Of a stretch of DNA of 64,000 nucleotides, positions 16,023-24,702 are shown piece by piece. The notes beneath the pieces were generated by a model. It was not told the origin of the DNA. It was given only the letters and a program-made list of their open reading frames with translations, and did no database searches. The position numbers and the translations under genes are program-made. Numbering within the stretch: position 1 is the first letter of the stretch; each line of letters opens with the position of its first letter. This DNA comes from Butyrivibrio sp. LC3010. GTDB lineage: Bacteria; Bacillota; Clostridia; Lachnospirales; Lachnospiraceae. The stretch lies in NCBI RefSeq assembly GCF_000424385.1, contig NZ_AUJU01000024.1, positions 1-64,000 on the forward strand, in the 5' to 3' direction.

Positions 16023-17985
16023 AAATACTAATATCTCTGAGCATGTTCTGGTGTGTATTTCTTCGTCACCCACGAACCGGAAAATTATTGAAGAGGCCGC
16101 TGAGCTGGCCAAGGCTTTTCATGCCAGCTTTACCGCTCTGTATGTTGCAAAATCGCAGGAGGATAATATTCCTGCAGAAGATAAGGCAAGGCTCCAGAGC
16201 AATATTCGTTATGCCGAGGATAAAGGGGCAGCCATAACAACAGTGGTTGCTGAGAACATACCTTTCGCGATCGCTGAATTTGCAAGGGTTTCAGGTGTTA
16301 CCAAAATAGTTATCGGTAGAAGTAATACAAAAAGATATCATTTTTGGGAAAAACAGACTGTGACTGAGCAGCTGATTTCCATAGCACCAAATATAGATAT
16401 TTACATCATTCCTGATTCTAAAACTAATAATAAAATAGAGAGAAACAGTAGATTTGCAGAGCAGATTATTCCCACATGGAAGGATCTGCTTATTACTGTT
16501 GTAATACTTATCAGTATGACAGTGGTAGGTATTTGTTTTAGTATGCTGGGATTTACTGAATCAAACATAATAACGGTTTATATTTTAGGGACACTTCTTA
16601 ATGCAATCCTTACACAGAGTCATTTTTGCAGTCTTATAAGCTCTTTTGGAAGCGTTATGCTGTTTAATTTCTTCTTTACAGAGCCACGTCTTACTTTTCA
16701 TGTATTTGAACCGGGGTATTCATTCACATTCATTATTATGATGATAGCCGCACTGCTCACAGGGTCACTGGCATACAGACTAAAGGATATCGCCAGAGAA
16801 TCCGCTAAATCAGCGTATCACACAAAGGTACTGTTTGATACGAACCAGCTTCTGCAAAAGAAGAGAACCGCTGAGGAAATCCTGAATGTAATGGCAAATC
16901 AGGTAATTCTGCTTCTTGATAAGGATGTAATTATTTACTCAGTCGAGGATGGTGCACTGGGCGATGGATACATATATGCACACGACAAAGACGGTGCTCG
17001 GACGCTTTATACGGACCACGAAGAAGATGATGTTGTAAGATGGGTACTTGAGAATAAAAAGAGAGCAGGAGCTACAACCAAGGTCTTCCCCAGGGCGAAG
17101 TGCTTGTATCTGGCCATAAGGATAAACGGAACTATTTTTGGTATCATGGGAATAAGAGTGGAAAAGAAAGTGCTTAATTCTTTTGAGTACAGTATTTTGC
17201 TGTCAATTCTGGGAGAGTGTTCACTAGCGCTGGAAAATCTTGATAATGAGAAGGCTAAGGAAGAGGCATCTATAGTTGCTCAAAATGAGAAGCTAAGAGC
17301 CAATATCCTAAGGACAATATCACATGACCTGCGTACACCGCTTACTTCTATTTCAGGAAATGCAAGCAATCTATGCAGCCATTACAAAGTCCTTGATGAT
17401 GAGACAAGAGAACAGATTTTTTCAGATATATATGATGACTCTGAGTGGCTTATACAGCTGGTGGAGAATCTGTTGTCTGTAACACGATTTGAAAATGGCG
17501 AGATGCAGATAAGTAAGTCGCTGGAGGTCCTGGATGATGTGGTTGATGAGGCCGTAAAGCATATTGACCGGAATAAGGATGAGCATGTGGTAAAGGTAGT
17601 CCGCTCTGATGATCTGGTGGTTGCAGATATGGACGCAAAGCTTATAACCCAGGTCATTATCAATCTTGTTAATAATGCGATCAAATATACTCAGAAAGGA
17701 TCTGAGATAAAGATATCTTACGGGGTGCAAAATGATCTGGTATATCTGAGTGTTTCGGATAATGGTCCCGGTATGGATGAAAATATGAAGGAGCATGCTT
17801 TTGATATGTTTTACACGGGACCTAATAAGGTTGCAGATGGAAAGCGAAGCATGGGACTTGGACTTGCCCTATGTAAATCGGTTGTGGAGGCTCATGGAGG
17901 AAAAATTGAAATACTCGATAATATTCCTTCCGGGTGTATAATAACTTTTTATCTGAAAAAAGGAGACATATATATAGATGAATAA
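16000..17985 (+). CDS. KdpD-like sensor histidine kinase lacking the N-terminal KdpD domain
   Basis: The 661-residue protein, from the ATG at 16000 with AAGGAAG upstream, contains a universal-stress-protein-like domain (~14-140), four transmembrane helices of the DUF4118 type (~160-260), a GAF-like region (~280-410), and a HisKA domain with ISHDLRTPLTSISGN (phospho-His at 442). A HATPase domain follows with N-, G1- and G2-box motifs NLVNNAIKYT, DNGPGM and GLGLALCKSV. E. coli KdpD is about 890 residues with an additional N-terminal Walker-A domain, absent here. USP domains of some KdpD proteins bind c-di-AMP. It overlaps the kdpE-like gene by 8 bases and follows trkH/trkA rather than kdpFABC. 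Confidence 0.9.
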   Translation: MTFETSLENTNISEHVLVCISSSPTNRKIIEEAAELAKAFHASFTALYVAKSQEDNIPAEDKARLQSNIRYAEDKGAAITTVVAENIPFAIAEFARVSGVTKIVIGRSNTKRYHFWEKQTVTEQLISIAPNIDIYIIPDSKTNNKIERNSRFAEQIIPTWKDLLITVVILISMTVVGICFSMLGFTESNIITVYILGTLLNAILTQSHFCSLISSFGSVMLFNFFFTEPRLTFHVFEPGYSFTFIIMMIAALLTGSLAYRLKDIARESAKSAYHTKVLFDTNQLLQKKRTAEEILNVMANQVILLLDKDVIIYSVEDGALGDGYIYAHDKDGARTLYTDHEEDDVVRWVLENKKRAGATTKVFPRAKCLYLAIRINGTIFGIMGIRVEKKVLNSFEYSILLSILGECSLALENLDNEKAKEEASIVAQNEKLRANILRTISHDLRTPLTSISGNASNLCSHYKVLDDETREQIFSDIYDDSEWLIQLVENLLSVTRFENGEMQISKSLEVLDDVVDEAVKHIDRNKDEHVVKVVRSDDLVVADMDAKLITQVIINLVNNAIKYTQKGSEIKISYGVQNDLVYLSVSDNGPGMDENMKEHAFDMFYTGPNKVADGKRSMGLGLALCKSVVEAHGGKIEILDNIPSGCIITFYLKKGDIYIDE

Positions 17986-18691
17986 ATTTCAGGTTTTGGT
18001 AGTTGAAGATGATCCGCCCATCAGAAATCTGATAGCCACGACACTTAAGACACATGATTATAAATATCTGCTTGCAAAGAACGGGGAGGAGGCTATTTTA
18101 CAGGCTTCTACCAATGGACCGGATGTGGTTTTCCTTGATCTTGGTCTTCCGGATGTGGATGGGATTGAGGTGATAAAACGCATAAGAGAATGGTCTAATA
18201 TGCCGATAATCGTAATCAGCGCAAGGAGTGAGGATGAAGATAAGATAGAAGCTCTGGACGCAGGGGCGGATGATTATCTCACAAAGCCCTTTTCTGTGGA
18301 GGAACTTCTGGCGAGACTGCGTGTAATGCAGAGAAGACTTGCTCTTCTTCTTTCAGATAATGGCATGTCAGAAAGTTCAGTGTATGAAAACGGTAAGCTG
18401 GAGATAGATTTTGCTGCCGGATGTGCTTATAAGAACGGCGAGGAATTAAAGCTTACGCCAATTGAATATAAACTTCTTTGTCTTTTGGCAAAAAATACAG
18501 GAAAGGTTCTGACCCACAAATATATAACTCAGAAAATATGGGGAAGTGCCTGGGACAGCAATGTAGCTTCTCTCCGCGTTTTTATGGCAACTCTGCGCAA
18601 AAAACTGGAGGATGAAAATGATTCCGTATCATATATTCAGACTCATGTTGGGATCGGCTATAGAATGCTTAGAGCAGACAATAAGGAATGA
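17978..18691 (+). CDS. KdpE-like OmpR-family response regulator
   Basis: The 237-residue protein has a receiver domain (1-~120) with the acidic pair EDD at 10-12, phospho-acceptor Asp54 in VVFLDLGLPD and the conserved Lys in TKPF. A winged-helix OmpR/PhoB DNA-binding domain (~135-232) ends with THVGIGYRM. The partner kinase is the overlapping KdpD-like protein. KdpE activates kdpFABC in other bacteria. Here the obvious local target is the trkH promoter with its three direct repeats. A terminator follows at 18756-18784. Confidence 0.92.
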   Translation: MNKFQVLVVEDDPPIRNLIATTLKTHDYKYLLAKNGEEAILQASTNGPDVVFLDLGLPDVDGIEVIKRIREWSNMPIIVISARSEDEDKIEALDAGADDYLTKPFSVEELLARLRVMQRRLALLLSDNGMSESSVYENGKLEIDFAAGCAYKNGEELKLTPIEYKLLCLLAKNTGKVLTHKYITQKIWGSAWDSNVASLRVFMATLRKKLEDENDSVSYIQTHVGIGYRMLRADNKE

Positions 18692-18755
18692 TTCTTGAGG
18701 GCTATTTCTACTTTACCTGTAAGAAGTCGTAATCTTGTGTGTCTTTAAAAATATA

Positions 18756-18784
18756 GAAGCCTCAGACAAAATATCTGAGGCTTC
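18756..18784. terminator. Bidirectional terminator between kdpE-like and thioredoxin genes
   Basis: A perfect 11-bp stem (18756-18766 with 18774-18784) has a 7-base loop. It serves the converging response regulator and thioredoxin genes; an A/T-rich run lies on the left. Confidence 0.75.
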
Positions 18785-18791
18785 AAGCTAT

Positions 18792-19109
18792 TTAAAGGGT
18801 ATCGTCAAGTGCTTTTGCAAGTGTAGCAGCGGGAACTGCTCCTGTAATGTTATTTACAACATTACCGTCTTTAAAGACAAGGAAGTTAGGAATTGACATG
18901 ATATTGTACTTTGCTGCGATAGCACTGTTATCGTCTGAATTTAACTTACCTACCTTAACCTTGCCATCATACTTTTCAGCAAGACTTTCTACTATAGGCA
19001 TCATCATTTTGCAAGGACCACACCAGTCTGCATAAAAATCTACAAGTACGGGAATGTCACTATTTATAACTTCGCTTTCAAAATTCTCTTCTGTGAAAAT
19101 GTATTCCAT
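18792..19109 (-). CDS. trxA: Thioredoxin
   Basis: The 105-residue thioredoxin is a general disulfide reductase of the cytoplasm. The active site WCGPCKMM carries Cys30 and Cys33, and the cis-Pro lies in MSIPNFLVFKDG near residue 75. The start at 19109 is chosen because GGAGG sits at 19118-19122; a TTG four codons further upstream overlaps that site. No thioredoxin reductase gene is adjacent. The transcript probably has a roughly 100-base leader (see the next entry). Confidence 0.95.
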   Translation of the reverse strand: MEYIFTEENFESEVINSDIPVLVDFYADWCGPCKMMMPIVESLAEKYDGKVKVGKLNSDDNSAIAAKYNIMSIPNFLVFKDGNVVNNITGAVPAATLAKALDDTL

Positions 19110-19586
19110 TAAAATATCCTCCAATTATGGTCCTAAGGGCTACCGCTTGCGAGGGTTTAGGACGTTTCATAGTTTCCATAACCTGCTTTACACTAGCTAT
19201 GGGTTTGCGGTTTTGATGATGTAATCATCGCACATGGATTAAAGATTGTCAACAATTAAATTGCAAAAGTGTTAATCGCCGAAAAATCTTTTCATATATA
19301 GCTTTCCTCTTTGAAATTTTATGACTGGAACCGCATGAAATTTGTACTATTTGGCAAATTCAGACTTAATTTTTTTTGGCTAGATTTCATATAGACTATG
19401 GATGACTTTTTTATTAAAATAATCGAGCTGCCTGGAATTAGATTCCAAGCAGCCTTGTTATTGATAGAGCAAATAGTCAGGTTTTCACCGGCTAATGTCG
19501 AATCATGTGCAGATCCACAGTAAATTGCCTTGTGGAGTTGGTTTCTTAGATGGGGCAAATTAAATATTTAAGAAGAGGAAGTAACT
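19110..19586. promoter_or_regulatory. Intergenic region: thioredoxin promoter with structured leader, plus an unexplained hairpin
   Basis: On the minus strand TTGACA (19252-19247) is followed after 17 bases by GATGAT, a plausible promoter for thioredoxin. The leader contains nested inverted repeats: CCATA/TATGG around 19165-19195 and GTCCTAA/TTAGGAC around 19130-19170, just before the GGAGG. No known riboswitch class was recognised. Further right a hairpin pairs 19427-19438 with 19442-19453 (one mismatch) and has T-rich DNA on the minus-strand side. No gene was recognised in the rest. Confidence 0.4.
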
Positions 19587-20273
19587 ATGACAGAAACAGG
19601 ATTTTACTCATTTGAAGAGGTTTGTTCCCTTATTGAAGAGAAAGGTTTGAACAGGTTTGAGCGTGATAATGCTGATTTGAATTCCATTTGGCAGTTTGGA
19701 CCAAAGCGTTCATGTCTTCAGGCTCACACAACAGTCTTTGACAGATACGTATTATATGCTACGGAATCTGATTATAATGCTATCAGAAAAAAAGCTGACG
19801 AAGAAGGTCTGGCTTTGATATTAACAGAGAAATCTGCTGATCTTCTCGATACTGTTATAAATGAGTATGAGAATGTTAAGAGTAAGGCTATTCTATTTAT
19901 AAGAAACGGAAACAGAATAATGCAGCCAAGTCCGGTTGAATGTTCTATTTCACACAAGATCGTTTTCTTTACTAATGAGAATCTGGAATTTGTACTTGAT
20001 ATCATCGCTGAAAACGAGAAGAGCAGAAAGAAGACAGGTACTCAGAAGGTGTATACTTTCGTTCCCAAGAAGGAAAAAGAGCCTGAGATAGAAGCTGAAA
20101 AGATCAGTGAGATATTTCCTCTTGAATCAAGGGTTCTGCATGGCAAATATGGTGAAGGAACAGTTACAAATATATCTGACGGCAGAATTACTGTGGATTT
20201 TGATGATTTTGAAGAAAAAATCTTTTCCGCTACAATCTGTATTACAAAAAGCCTTTTAAAGAAAGCAGAATAA
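19587..20273 (+). CDS. Hypothetical protein with C-terminal SH3/Tudor-like domain
   Basis: The 228-residue soluble protein begins MTETGFYSFEEVCSLIEEKGLNRF after an AAGAGGAAG site. Residues ~1-150 are an unknown domain. Residues ~170-225 (SRVLHGKYGEGTVTNISDGRITVDFDDFEEKIF) resemble the small beta-barrel at the C terminus of PcrA/UvrD helicases, which binds RNA polymerase or DNA. A charged linker rich in Lys and Glu separates the two. No catalytic motif was identified. A role in nucleic-acid or polymerase binding is suggested by the tail only. Confidence 0.7.
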   Translation: MTETGFYSFEEVCSLIEEKGLNRFERDNADLNSIWQFGPKRSCLQAHTTVFDRYVLYATESDYNAIRKKADEEGLALILTEKSADLLDTVINEYENVKSKAILFIRNGNRIMQPSPVECSISHKIVFFTNENLEFVLDIIAENEKSRKKTGTQKVYTFVPKKEKEPEIEAEKISEIFPLESRVLHGKYGEGTVTNISDGRITVDFDDFEEKIFSATICITKSLLKKAE

Positions 20274-20426
20274 CGTCCAAATAATATCTCCAATGAACGT
20301 ATTGATTTTTTTGCAAGTTATATTATAATACAAATACATTGCAAACAATTAAATGGAATCTAATTAGCATGCTTCGCCAGATATATCATTGGCAAGAATG
20401 GCTAAAATCGTGAAATGGAGATAATT

Positions 20427-21245
20427 ATGGGTAATTTTTTAGATGAAGTTAAGTCAAGAAGAAGCGTAAGAACATTCGATGGAAATGGACTTGATGAGCA
20501 GACATTCAACGATATGAAGAAGTTTGCTGATGAAGTAACCAATCCTTTCGGTGTGAAGATAAGATTTGCATTTCTTGATGCGAAGGAAAATAATCTTTCA
20601 AGCCCTGTTCTTTCAGGAGAGAAGTGCTATGTAAGTGCAATGGTAAAGAAAGAGCCTCATGCAGATGAAGCTTATGGATACAGCTTTGAAAAGCTCCTTA
20701 TTGAGGCACATAGAATGGGTCTTGGAACAGTATGGATTGGCGGAACAATGCCAAGAGAGAAATTTGAAGCTGCTTCCAAGCTTGAAGAAGGCGAGTTCAT
20801 GCCCTGCATGAGTCCTTTAGGAAAAACTGCTGCAAAGATGTCAGTAAAAGAGTCTCTTATGAGAAAGGGCGTTAAGGCTGACAGTCGTTATGATTTTGAC
20901 AAGTTATTCTTTGTAAATGATTTTAATACAGGATTAACAGAAGAATATGCTAAGGAGCATGGTCTTTACGAAGCGCTTGAGGCAGTAAGACTTGCACCCT
21001 CTGCAGTTAATAAGCAGCCCTGGAGAGTAGTGATTGAAGGAAATAAGGCTCACTTCTTTGAAAAGCATGACAAAGGCTTTGTTAATGAGAACTATGACCT
21101 TCAGAGAATTGATGTAGGAATTGCATTATATCATTTTGAGAGTCAGCTCATTTCTGAAGGAAAGAAGGCTGAGCTTACTACAGAAGCTCTGAGCATAGCA
21201 GTACCTGATGATACAGATTATATCGCTACATACTGCTTTGGATAA
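20427..21245 (+). CDS. Nitroreductase-family FMN oxidoreductase
   Basis: The 272-residue protein begins MGNFLDEVKSRRSVRTFDGNGLDEQ; the RRSVR motif near residue 10 binds FMN phosphate. A second half contains LEAVRLAPSAVNKQPWRVV near 185-203, the substrate/FMN loop of the TM1586-type nitroreductases, which are double-length monomers or fused dimers. The ATG at 20427 follows GGAGAT; the ATG at 20415 includes that site and is less likely. The gene is monocistronic with a strong terminator. The physiological electron acceptor is unknown. Confidence 0.85.
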   Translation: MGNFLDEVKSRRSVRTFDGNGLDEQTFNDMKKFADEVTNPFGVKIRFAFLDAKENNLSSPVLSGEKCYVSAMVKKEPHADEAYGYSFEKLLIEAHRMGLGTVWIGGTMPREKFEAASKLEEGEFMPCMSPLGKTAAKMSVKESLMRKGVKADSRYDFDKLFFVNDFNTGLTEEYAKEHGLYEALEAVRLAPSAVNKQPWRVVIEGNKAHFFEKHDKGFVNENYDLQRIDVGIALYHFESQLISEGKKAELTTEALSIAVPDDTDYIATYCFG

Positions 21246-21278
21246 TGTAAATTAGAAATATATTTAATATATAAAATA

Positions 21279-21332
21279 AAATTCCCATCGCCAAGCGACA
21301 TTTATAAATGTTACTTGACGATGGGAATTTTT
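21279..21332 (+). terminator. Terminator after nitroreductase
   Basis: A long stem pairs an AAATTCCCATCG arm at the left with CGATGGGAATTT at the right, with inner CAAG/CTTG and ACATT/AATGT pairings, and is followed by a T run. Confidence 0.85.
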
Positions 21333-21578
21333 ATGTAATGAATTTAGTGAGGCTTGTGTGTCCTGTTAATGTTCACGCATCACGATGCGCACAGAAAAAG
21401 AAAGGACGAAAAAACTGAATATTTGAATTATTTAAAACGTTAAAGTGATATACTCATCTTTAGGTTGCTATGTTCTTTCTTAGGAAAATGGGAATAGACT
21501 CAGGCAGTGCCGGGTGTACTGGCAACAGACCGGTCTGAGTCGGATAAAAACGATATTTATAGATGAGGAGAGAGGGTT
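21333..21578 (+). promoter_or_regulatory. Promoter and structured leader of the alpha-galactosidase gene
   Basis: A TATACT box at 21449-21454 follows the partial palindrome TTTAAAACGTTAAAG (21431-21445), whose AACGTT core is typical of LacI/CcpA-family operators. Downstream, a 7-bp stem (21497-21503 with 21535-21541) encloses smaller pairings such as TGCC/GGCA. This could be a leader hairpin of the transcript. No known riboswitch consensus was recognised. Confidence 0.4.
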
Positions 21579-23762
21579 ATGAATATTACTTATTTAAAAG
21601 ACAGTAGAAGCATAAAGATCGATACCGCAAATACAAGCTATGTTATATGTATTGTGGATGAAGAAGGCTTTATCGGGCATGCATATTATGGGGCAAAGCT
21701 ATTTGATGATGACCTGTCCTATCTGATGCGAATCAATGAAAATCCTATGGTGCCATCAGTTAACGGCCGTGACAGAAGCGCATTTTTAGATACTTTTCCT
21801 ACTGAGTTTTCCGGGAATAATGTAGGAGATTTCAGGGAAAGCTCTATAGATATAGAAGACAAAAACGGAACTCACGGAGTTCAGCTTCTTTATAAAAATC
21901 ACAGAATTATAAAGGGCAAGTCCAAAATCGAAGGGCTTCCCGCGACATTTGCAGATGACGAGGATGCCATGACTCTTGAAATAGAGGTAGAAGATACTAA
22001 TATCGGACTTCAGGGCATTCTTTCGTATAGTATTTTCAAGGATTCTGATGCCATTACCAGAAGTATAAAGATAAAAAATGTATCAGAGAATTCTTTATAT
22101 TTGGATAAGCTTATGTCCATGTGCCTTGATATGGATGATGAAGATTACAGGATGCTGGTTCTTCATGGATCATGGGCAAGGGAACGAAATATTGAGTATA
22201 GAAAAATAGGCTATGGCAAGCAAAGCTGCGGCTCAGTAAGGGGAGAGTCCTCCCATCAGGAGCATCCGTTTATAGCTCTTGTTTCAGATGGTATTACCCA
22301 GTCAAAAGGGGAGGCTTACGGTTTCAATTTTGTTTATTCCGGGAATTTCCTGGCACAGGTGGAGAAAAATCAGTTTGATTCACTTCGGGTTGTAATGGGA
22401 ATTCATCCGGATAATTTCAGATTTAAGCTTGAACCAGGTGATGAATTCTTCTCACCGGAAGTAGTGATGGTATATTCAGATAAAGGACTTGGACAGATGA
22501 CCAGGACTTATCATGACCTTTACCGTAATCACCTTATAAGAAGTCCTTATCTTAGAAAACCTCGTCCTGTTTTGATAAATAACTGGGAAGCTACCTATTT
22601 TGATTTTGATAATGAAAAGCTGCTTGATATAGCGCGTACAGCTAAAAAATGCGGAATAGAGATGCTGGTCATGGATGATGGTTGGTTCGGCTATAGAAAT
22701 GATGATAACTCATCCCTTGGAGATTGGCAGGTAAATGAAAATAAGCTTAAGGGCGGTCTGAAAAAACTGGTAGACGATGTAAATGCCATAGGTCTTAAGT
22801 TCGGCATATGGTTTGAGCCTGAGATGATATCTCCGGATTCAGAGCTGTACCGTGCACATCCTGACTGGGCGATTGCTATACCTGACAGGACTCCCTGCAG
22901 AAGCCGAAATCAGTATGTTCTTGATCTGACAAGACCTGAGGTTAGAGATTATGCCTACAACTGCGTAGCTTCTATATTAAAATCTGCCAACATCGAATAT
23001 GTAAAATGGGATATGAACAGGCAGCTCACAGATATATGCAGTTCATGTCTGGATGCGGACAGACAGGGCGAGCTTATGCACAGATATGTTCTTGGAATGT
23101 ATGAGATGCAGGAGAGACTTATCACAGATTTCCCTGATCTGCTTTTGGAAAACTGCTCAGGCGGCGGTGCCAGATTTGATCCCGGAATGCTGTACTATAG
23201 CCCGCAGTTATGGTGTTCTGATGATACGGATGCAATCGAACGTCTGACAATTCAGGAAGGCACAGCGCTGATTTATCCTCTGTCAACCATGGGAGCACAT
23301 GTGTCTGTTTGCCCTAATCATACAGTTGGGAGAGTGACACCATTTGAGACGAGAGGAAATGTTGCACTTGCAGGTACATTTGGCTATGAGCTTGACGTTA
23401 CAAAGCTTTCTGATGAGGACAAAGCTGCCATTCCAAACCAGATTGATACATATCATAAATATAGCGAGCTTATACGAAACGGGGATTATTACAGACTTGC
23501 TTCCTATAGAGAGAATCATTTCTATGACTGTTATGAGGTTGTAAGCAAAGATAAATCTGAGGCACTGATCACTTTTGTACAGGTGCTTAATCAGGCCAAC
23601 AGTCATAGCCGCAGGATTAAGATTGAAGGGCTGGATGATGAGAGGGTGTACAGAATAGAGGGGACAGATAAAACGTTCCGTGGAAGTACCTTAAAGCATG
23701 CAGGACTTCTTATAGAAAGACCCTGGGGAGATTTTCAGTCAAAACTTATTCATCTTATCTGA
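21579..23762 (+). CDS. Glycoside hydrolase family 36 alpha-galactosidase
   Basis: The 727-residue cytoplasmic enzyme hydrolyses alpha-1,6-galactosides such as melibiose and raffinose. An N-terminal beta-supersandwich (~1-320) is followed by the catalytic barrel. Motifs are MLVMDDGWFGYRNDD near 365, WFEPEMISPDSELY near 413, the nucleophile in VKWDMNRQL near 477, and the acid/base Asp in LWCSDDTDAIERL near 547. Family length is 700-745, so it is complete. The start follows GAGGAGAGAGGG. The gene is followed by a histidine phosphatase and a CUT1 importer in the same direction, forming a probable galactoside-use locus. Confidence 0.93.
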   Translation: MNITYLKDSRSIKIDTANTSYVICIVDEEGFIGHAYYGAKLFDDDLSYLMRINENPMVPSVNGRDRSAFLDTFPTEFSGNNVGDFRESSIDIEDKNGTHGVQLLYKNHRIIKGKSKIEGLPATFADDEDAMTLEIEVEDTNIGLQGILSYSIFKDSDAITRSIKIKNVSENSLYLDKLMSMCLDMDDEDYRMLVLHGSWARERNIEYRKIGYGKQSCGSVRGESSHQEHPFIALVSDGITQSKGEAYGFNFVYSGNFLAQVEKNQFDSLRVVMGIHPDNFRFKLEPGDEFFSPEVVMVYSDKGLGQMTRTYHDLYRNHLIRSPYLRKPRPVLINNWEATYFDFDNEKLLDIARTAKKCGIEMLVMDDGWFGYRNDDNSSLGDWQVNENKLKGGLKKLVDDVNAIGLKFGIWFEPEMISPDSELYRAHPDWAIAIPDRTPCRSRNQYVLDLTRPEVRDYAYNCVASILKSANIEYVKWDMNRQLTDICSSCLDADRQGELMHRYVLGMYEMQERLITDFPDLLLENCSGGGARFDPGMLYYSPQLWCSDDTDAIERLTIQEGTALIYPLSTMGAHVSVCPNHTVGRVTPFETRGNVALAGTFGYELDVTKLSDEDKAAIPNQIDTYHKYSELIRNGDYYRLASYRENHFYDCYEVVSKDKSEALITFVQVLNQANSHSRRIKIEGLDDERVYRIEGTDKTFRGSTLKHAGLLIERPWGDFQSKLIHLI

Positions 23763-23830
23763 TGGCAGGAGCAGTATGGCTCATAAATTCAGAATGATGT
23801 GGAACAATTAAAGATAAGGACCGGTAAATA

Positions 23831-24538
23831 ATGAGATTAATATTTGTAAGACATGGAGAACCTGATTATCAAAATGATTGCCTGACAGAGAATGGGAAAA
23901 AGCAGGCAGAAAGTGCAGCAAAGAGATTAAGTGATGAACAGATAAAAACTATATATTCCTCACCAATGGGACGGGCAAAGGAGACTGCATCGTATACAGC
24001 AAAGGATCACAATCTTGATATAAATGTGCTTGAATTTATGCATGAAATAGATTGGGGAGATAATAGGGAAAAGGTATCAGAAAAGGATAAAATCCCATAT
24101 GATGGACATCCCTGGACGCTGGCATATAGGGTCTTAACAGATTCACCCGAAAATGATGACAATGACAAGTGGTCTGAACATCCATTTTTCAAAAATAATA
24201 TTTGTATGGAATATTATGAAATGATATCCCGTGAGTTTGATGCATTGCTTGAAAAATATGGACTTGTAAGAACGGGCAATATCTATAAATGCGTAGAGGA
24301 AAATGATGACACCATTGCACTTTTTGCACATGGGGGATCTGGTGCTATCATGTTTTCACATATATTGTCGCTACCATTTCCTTTTGTTTTAACTACCATG
24401 CCGTATGGAGTATGTTCTGTTTCAATTGTTGAGTTTTCAGCTGAAAGAGGTAAGCCAGTTATTCCAAGGCTGGAGCTTTTCAATGATATGGGACATATAG
24501 AGTCATTCAAGGAAGAAAAGCTACATTTTGAAAAATAA
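23831..24538 (+). CDS. Histidine phosphatase family protein (phosphoglycerate mutase-like)
   Basis: The 235-residue protein has the catalytic RHG motif at residues 7-9 in MRLIFVRHGEPDY, a second conserved Arg in SSPMGRAKETA near 48, a Glu near 72 and the second catalytic His in LFAHGGSGA near 165. Such enzymes dephosphorylate small molecules via a phospho-His intermediate. It lies 68 bases after the alpha-galactosidase and ahead of the ABC importer, so a sugar-phosphate substrate is possible but not shown. Confidence 0.85.
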   Translation: MRLIFVRHGEPDYQNDCLTENGKKQAESAAKRLSDEQIKTIYSSPMGRAKETASYTAKDHNLDINVLEFMHEIDWGDNREKVSEKDKIPYDGHPWTLAYRVLTDSPENDDNDKWSEHPFFKNNICMEYYEMISREFDALLEKYGLVRTGNIYKCVEENDDTIALFAHGGSGAIMFSHILSLPFPFVLTTMPYGVCSVSIVEFSAERGKPVIPRLELFNDMGHIESFKEEKLHFEK

Positions 24539-24648
24539 CAGAATGTTCCGGGAAGAAATGAAAAAGATCTTTAGTTCCAAAATTTTTCATACTAAAAAAA
24601 TGACACCTTTTTAAAATTTGGATAATTTAATACAAAAAACCACCCTCC

Positions 24649-24695
24649 TATAATATGAAGCACAGGCAACGAAGAACTTTATATTTAAGGAGGGT
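24649..24695 (+). promoter_or_regulatory. TATAAT box and ribosome binding site upstream of the CUT1 binding-protein gene
   Basis: TATAAT at 24649-24654 is a consensus -10 box about 50 bases before the start. AGGAGGG (24688-24694) is the ribosome binding site. ACCCTCCT at 24642-24649 is an exact complement of AGGAGGGT at 24688-24695. For transcripts starting upstream (read-through from the phosphatase gene) this could fold and mask the ribosome binding site. Confidence 0.45.
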
Positions 24696-24702
24696 TTTCT
24701 TT

